DNA of 64,000 nucleotides, from contig JAFGKU010000238.1 in NCBI GenBank assembly GCA_016928415.1, positions 1 through 64,000 on the forward strand, in the 5' to 3' direction. Shown here piece by piece: positions 59,689 through 64,000 of the stretch. The position numbers were made by a program, and so were the translations under genes. Source of the stretch: Spirochaetales bacterium (GTDB lineage: Bacteria > Spirochaetota > Spirochaetia > SZUA-6 > JAFGRV01). Numbering within the stretch: the first letter of the stretch is position 1; the number at the start of each line of letters is the position of its first letter. A model generated the notes under the pieces. That model saw nothing but the letters and a program-made list of their open reading frames with translations. It was not told where the DNA came from and searched no databases.

Positions 59689-61091
59689 CAAGGAAAATCC
59701 TGATTCTTGGAGCGGGACCGGCCGGCCTTTCCTGTGCCTACAAATTGTTGAAGGATAATAAAAACCTCGATATCACCATCGTGGAGAGGGAACCTGCGGT
59801 GGGCGGTATAGCGGCAAGTTTCAATGAAAAAGGGCTGATCTTTGATTACGGCAGCCACAGGCTCCATCCCGCTACGGCGCCGCACCTGTTGAACGACATC
59901 AGGGAACTCCTTAAAGACGATCTTCTGGACCGTCCCAGGGACGGCCGCATCCGGCTGCTGAACCGCTTTGTCAAATTTCCCTTAAAACCTTTCAATTTCC
60001 TTTTTAAGCTGCCCATATCGTTTTTCCTCGGGATATTCAGGGATATGCTGACAAAACCTTTTATAAACCGGTCCAGGCCGGATGCTTCCTTCAAGGACGT
60101 TCTTGAAAAAGGTCTTGGCAGGACTATCTGCAGGCATTTTTATTTTCCCTATGCCGAGAAACTGTGGGGGCTGCCCGTTGACCGGCTTTCCGTCGAACAG
60201 GCCAGGAGAAGGGTGGCTGCGGGAAGCATAGGAAAAATCATCAGAAAAGTACTCTCCATCCTGCCGTTTCTTAAAACAAAGGGGGCAGGCCGGTTCTATT
60301 ACCCCAAAAAGGGATTCGGCCAGATATTCTCGCGGATGGAAGAGGAAATACGCGGAATGGGGGGAAAAATACTTTTTTCCCAAAGCATAGAAAAAATCCA
60401 TGCGGAACAAAACCGTATAACAGGTATTACAAGCAATGGAACCCGAATAGGGTCCGATTTCGTTTTTTCCACTATTCCCGCCGACAAAGCTTCGTTCCTG
60501 ATGGATACGGGATTGCCCGACAATGTGAAAAATGCGTGTGAATCGCTCAGGTGCCGGTCCATGGTTTTCTGCTATCTTGTCCTGAACCGCCCGCTGTTCA
60601 CATCCTATGATGCGCATTATTTCCCTGAATCGGGACTTGTTTTTTCCCGTCTATCCGAACCGAAGAACTACGCCTGCGCCGAGTCGCCGCAGGATAAAAC
60701 AGGCTTATGCCTTGAGCTGCCCTGTTCGCCGGAAGACGGCATCTGCGGGGCGGACGACGAAGAAATCATAGGCAGGGTTTTATCGGACCTCTCCAAAGCC
60801 GGCCTGCCGGCAGAAGAGTATCTTGATTACGGATTCGTCAAAAGGCTCGACAACATATACCCGGTCTACGATATGCAGAGCGAATCGAATATAAACACGG
60901 TTACCGGATACCTGGATACGCTGAAGGGATTCGTTTCCCTCGGCAGGCAGGGCCTGTTCGTCCATGACAACACCCATCACACGATGGATATGGGATACAA
61001 GGCGGCCGACTGCCTGAAAGACGGTGATTTCGATTACGGTCTCTGGGAAATTTACAGGGAAGAATTCAAAACCAATATCGTAGAAGATTAG
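59685..61091 (+). CDS. FAD-dependent amine oxidase/UDP-galactopyranose-mutase-like oxidoreductase
   Basis: ILILGAGPAGLSCAYKLL; EREPAVGGIAASF; 4-nt overlap with the GT gene. Confidence 0.85.
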   Translation: MTRKILILGAGPAGLSCAYKLLKDNKNLDITIVEREPAVGGIAASFNEKGLIFDYGSHRLHPATAPHLLNDIRELLKDDLLDRPRDGRIRLLNRFVKFPLKPFNFLFKLPISFFLGIFRDMLTKPFINRSRPDASFKDVLEKGLGRTICRHFYFPYAEKLWGLPVDRLSVEQARRRVAAGSIGKIIRKVLSILPFLKTKGAGRFYYPKKGFGQIFSRMEEEIRGMGGKILFSQSIEKIHAEQNRITGITSNGTRIGSDFVFSTIPADKASFLMDTGLPDNVKNACESLRCRSMVFCYLVLNRPLFTSYDAHYFPESGLVFSRLSEPKNYACAESPQDKTGLCLELPCSPEDGICGADDEEIIGRVLSDLSKAGLPAEEYLDYGFVKRLDNIYPVYDMQSESNINTVTGYLDTLKGFVSLGRQGLFVHDNTHHTMDMGYKAADCLKDGDFDYGLWEIYREEFKTNIVED

Positions 61092-61100
61092 GCCTAAAAC

Positions 61101-62684
61101 TCATTCATACTCGGTGTATTTAATTTTATGCTGTTTGCAGAATTCCTTCGCCCTTCCCAAATCTTGTGCCTTGAATCTCGTGTCCTTTAATTCGCTGTTT
61201 TCAATTTTAAATTTTATCTGTTTCCACCCCTTTGCCAGCTTGCCGGAAGATCTCCCGGGTTTGTACGATACTCTATAGAGCATTAACTGGAGTTGATTTT
61301 TATCGACAACAGCAAACGGCTTTTGAGGTTTTTTTCTATAAACAAGCACCTGGTCTTTTGAGGTAAGCAAAAGATGGAAACTTTTCATCCGTAACAGGCT
61401 CACAAACAACTGGTAACCGATTATTAAAAGTACGAAAACAGCAGCTGCCATAAGTCCGACATCCATTGGATTTTCAATGTATAAAACATCCATCTCTTCC
61501 GCCAGTTCCAAAATAAAGGGGAGGACCAATGGGGAACCGGAAAGGAAAATGAAAATAGCTACAATAAAACCCCTGAAGAATGTATTTTTAATGACTGTCA
61601 AAACAGGAAGCTGCCTGACAGATAATATATGACCTTCTTCAATTTTATTTATAAAAACACGTTGCGGAGATGCTTCGGCCTTTGCCAGCTGTTCTTGCTC
61701 CCAGGCCTCCTGTTTTTGCTTTTTTCGATTTTTTTTCTCACTTGCTTTTTTCTTTGCGGCGAGTTCTTTTCTTTTTTTCCTGTTTATAATACGGTCTATC
61801 TCCGATTGCCCGGGCACCTCTGCAACAAATTCATCCGGTTCCTTTTCCTTTTTCGGTTTAGCGGCTCTTTGCTTGTCGAGCATTTTAAGCGCCTGACCCG
61901 CACTGTCAATCCTTTTTTCCAGGGAAGGCTCGATCATCCTGTCCAGTAAATGCTTGAAACCGCCGGAAATTTTAAGGTAAGCGGAATAATCAAGCGTCAT
62001 GTTCCTGAGTTCGAAGTCTGCCGGTTCCTTGCCGGACAACAGGTAAAGCATGGTAACCCCGAGGGCGTAAATGTCGGAAGCGGGCAGGGACTTGCCGTAC
62101 AGCTGCTCCGGCGGCATGTAACCTAGCGTACCGACAAACGTATTTGATTTGGATGCCGCCACGGTATCGGCAACAAGCGTGCCGACAGCGCCGAAATCAA
62201 CGAGGTATATCTCTCCATCCTTTTTTTGTATGATATTTTTGGGATTAATATCCCTGTGAACGAGAGAGGGTTTGATGGTATGTATGTATTCAAGAATGTC
62301 AAGCAATTTTTTAAGGATATTTTCCGCTTCATTTGGGATAAAGTGTTTTCCCGATTTGACCAGGTTATATAAATTGGTGCCTTCGATATATTCCATGACA
62401 AGGACATAAAATGTCTTGCCTTCATAAATGAATTCGAAATTGTCGTAATAATCCGGGATATTCGGGTGATCAAGGTTTTTTAATGTATTGATTTCCCGCT
62501 CGAAAAGTTCAACTTCTTTCCAGTCCCTGACATTATGGAGGTCAAGGGTCTTGAGTACAACAGTGGAATTATTACTAAGGTCCCCGGCGCGGTACGTTGT
62601 CCCGATCCCGCCTTTCCCTATCAGGCCGAGGATTTTAAATCTTCCATTAATAAGCTCTGACTGGGGCAAGACCTGTTCCTGCAT
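61101..62684 (-). CDS. Membrane Ser/Thr protein kinase with C-terminal TM region
   Basis: GLIGKGGIGTTYRAGD, VHRDINPKNII, LVDFGAVGTL, GTLGYMPPEQL; two TM segments near the C-terminus. Listed ORF begins at 62798. Confidence 0.92.
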   Translation of the reverse strand: MQEQVLPQSELINGRFKILGLIGKGGIGTTYRAGDLSNNSTVVLKTLDLHNVRDWKEVELFEREINTLKNLDHPNIPDYYDNFEFIYEGKTFYVLVMEYIEGTNLYNLVKSGKHFIPNEAENILKKLLDILEYIHTIKPSLVHRDINPKNIIQKKDGEIYLVDFGAVGTLVADTVAASKSNTFVGTLGYMPPEQLYGKSLPASDIYALGVTMLYLLSGKEPADFELRNMTLDYSAYLKISGGFKHLLDRMIEPSLEKRIDSAGQALKMLDKQRAAKPKKEKEPDEFVAEVPGQSEIDRIINRKKRKELAAKKKASEKKNRKKQKQEAWEQEQLAKAEASPQRVFINKIEEGHILSVRQLPVLTVIKNTFFRGFIVAIFIFLSGSPLVLPFILELAEEMDVLYIENPMDVGLMAAAVFVLLIIGYQLFVSLLRMKSFHLLLTSKDQVLVYRKKPQKPFAVVDKNQLQLMLYRVSYKPGRSSGKLAKGWKQIKFKIENSELKDTRFKAQDLGRAKEFCKQHKIKYTEYE

Positions 62685-62889
62685 ATTTTTTCCTTTATTC
62701 AACAATAATAGTAACAGTTTATTCGAATGCATTCCATAAATCAATAACTTTAGCATTTCACCATCAAGGTAATTCAAAAAAATAAACTTGAAATACAATT
62801 ATGCAGACATTATACTGAAGACAATGGATCGGCCGGAAATCATACCATTGTCTCCACTTAAAAACAGCCTTGTGAGGCCGGAAAAATAA

Positions 62890-63852
62890 ATGAAAAAAAT
62901 ACTCATAACGGGCGCATCCGGCTGTACGGGACAGGGAGTGATAAAATACTTCCGGGAAAACCACGCGTACGAGATATTGGGCCTGGTCAGGAAAAAGCGC
63001 CGTGATCTTGAACCCGGCGCCCGTTACATCGAGGGCGACCTTCAGGACAGGTCATCGCTCGAAAAAATATTTCGCGAAAGCCGGATAGATTCCCTTTTCC
63101 ATGTGGGAGGGGCGGTGGACCCGCATAACAACAAAGAACTGTTCTACCGCGTGAACAAACAGGGCACCCGGGAGCTCGTTGACCTGGCCGTCCGGGCGGG
63201 GGTCGGCGAAATCATTTACTGCAGTTCCACGTCCGTATACGGGAAATTCGACCAGCCACAAATCGACGAAGAACACCCCCTCAATCCGCAGGGTCACTAC
63301 GCACGGTCAAAACTCATGGCTGAGAATATCATAACAAGGGAATGCGAGAAGGCCGGAATTACCGGGGGAATTCTCAGGCTGCCCATCATACTGGGAAAAA
63401 ACGACAGGCATCTTTATCCCCGCCTCATACTGTTCAACAGGTTTCACATCATACCGATGTTCGGCGACCCGGGGCACAGGCTGTCGATAGTGCATCCGGG
63501 CGATATAGCACGGGCCTTTGTCGCCGTTTCCGAAAAACGGTTCAGGAAAATTAATAGTTTTCATGTAGTCTCGTGCAACCCCACGTTCAGGGAATTGATG
63601 TTGAAAACAGCCGGGGCGTATAACCGGAATCCGTATTACACGCTGTACATCCCCTACCCCCTCCTCTATGCCGGTGCCTTCCTCATCGAAATGACGTTCA
63701 GGGGTGTCCCCCCGTACAAGGAGGCTACTTTCTCAAGGGAATACGCCCGGATGATCGGCCGGGAATGGACATTCGCCACTAGCAGGATAGAGAAGGCCGG
63801 TTATTCACCAATCATGGATATCGATGCTATCGTTAATGATATGGTTCCATGA
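62890..63852 (+). CDS. NAD-dependent epimerase/dehydratase (extended SDR)
   Basis: ILITGASGCTGQGVIKYF; IIYCSSTSVYGKF; HYARSKLMAE. Confidence 0.93.
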   Translation: MKKILITGASGCTGQGVIKYFRENHAYEILGLVRKKRRDLEPGARYIEGDLQDRSSLEKIFRESRIDSLFHVGGAVDPHNNKELFYRVNKQGTRELVDLAVRAGVGEIIYCSSTSVYGKFDQPQIDEEHPLNPQGHYARSKLMAENIITRECEKAGITGGILRLPIILGKNDRHLYPRLILFNRFHIIPMFGDPGHRLSIVHPGDIARAFVAVSEKRFRKINSFHVVSCNPTFRELMLKTAGAYNRNPYYTLYIPYPLLYAGAFLIEMTFRGVPPYKEATFSREYARMIGREWTFATSRIEKAGYSPIMDIDAIVNDMVP

Positions 63853-63862
63853 GCTGTATCCG

Positions 63863-64000
63863 CTATTTAATATTCCGCCATTCCAATCCGGTTAAAAACC
63901 GTTCAACGCATCCACCCGTTTTCTCGACATTATATCCGCCTTCCTGGACAACAAGCATGGGGATATCCAGTCCGGATAATAATTGCCCGATACCGAGAAA
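63863..64000 (-). CDS. C-terminal end of histone deacetylase/acetylpolyamine amidohydrolase-like protein (truncated by window)
   Basis: Minus-strand translation FLGIGQLLSGLDIPMLVVQEGGYNVEKTGGCVERFLTGLEWRNIK* with the VQEGGYN motif; not in the supplied ORF list. Confidence 0.65.
   Translation of the reverse strand, partial: FLGIGQLLSGLDIPMLVVQEGGYNVEKTGGCVERFLTGLEWRNIK

Noticed and set aside
59982-60617. 211-aa minus-strand ORF
   Set aside because: Antisense shadow of the FAD oxidoreductase gene, which has strong motifs on the plus strand

Overview
This 64 kb window looks like chromosomal sequence from a spirochaete. I infer that from a putative periplasmic flagellar collar protein (FlcA-like), several HD-GYP/GGDEF signalling proteins and large sensor proteins; I have no marker-gene proof. 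About 45 protein-coding genes can be supported. They include: two carbohydrate ABC transporter loci (the first lacks a binding protein and sits beside an AraC C-terminal remnant); an ABC-2 exporter; a transglutaminase-like protein; a fused AroD-AroE enzyme; a minus-strand amino-sugar/acyl cluster (ACP, ADP-forming acyl-CoA synthetase, NagB, DUF4954-like beta-helix protein, GlmU-like nucleotidyltransferase); a degenerate sensor kinase plus HD-GYP regulator divergent from an orphan sugar-binding sensor; an acidic TPR membrane protein with an exact 17-residue tandem repeat; IlvE; a PlsB-like acyltransferase; an ABC exporter coupled to a REC-SpoIIE phosphatase; a zinc-ribbon serine protease; a YbjN-like protein followed by a 38-bp hairpin repeat array; a LacI regulator; a GGDEF regulator with a large hybrid kinase; HypF-HypC-HypD next to a DUF711/ACT pair; GlmS with a DUF2161-like nuclease-fold protein; a glycosidase-like protein missing the expected acid/base Glu; and a glycan cluster (AsnB, GT2, FAD oxidoreductase, SDR epimerase). 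No rRNA, tRNA, CRISPR array or intact transposase was recognised. All family calls come from reading motifs by eye; no database search was run.
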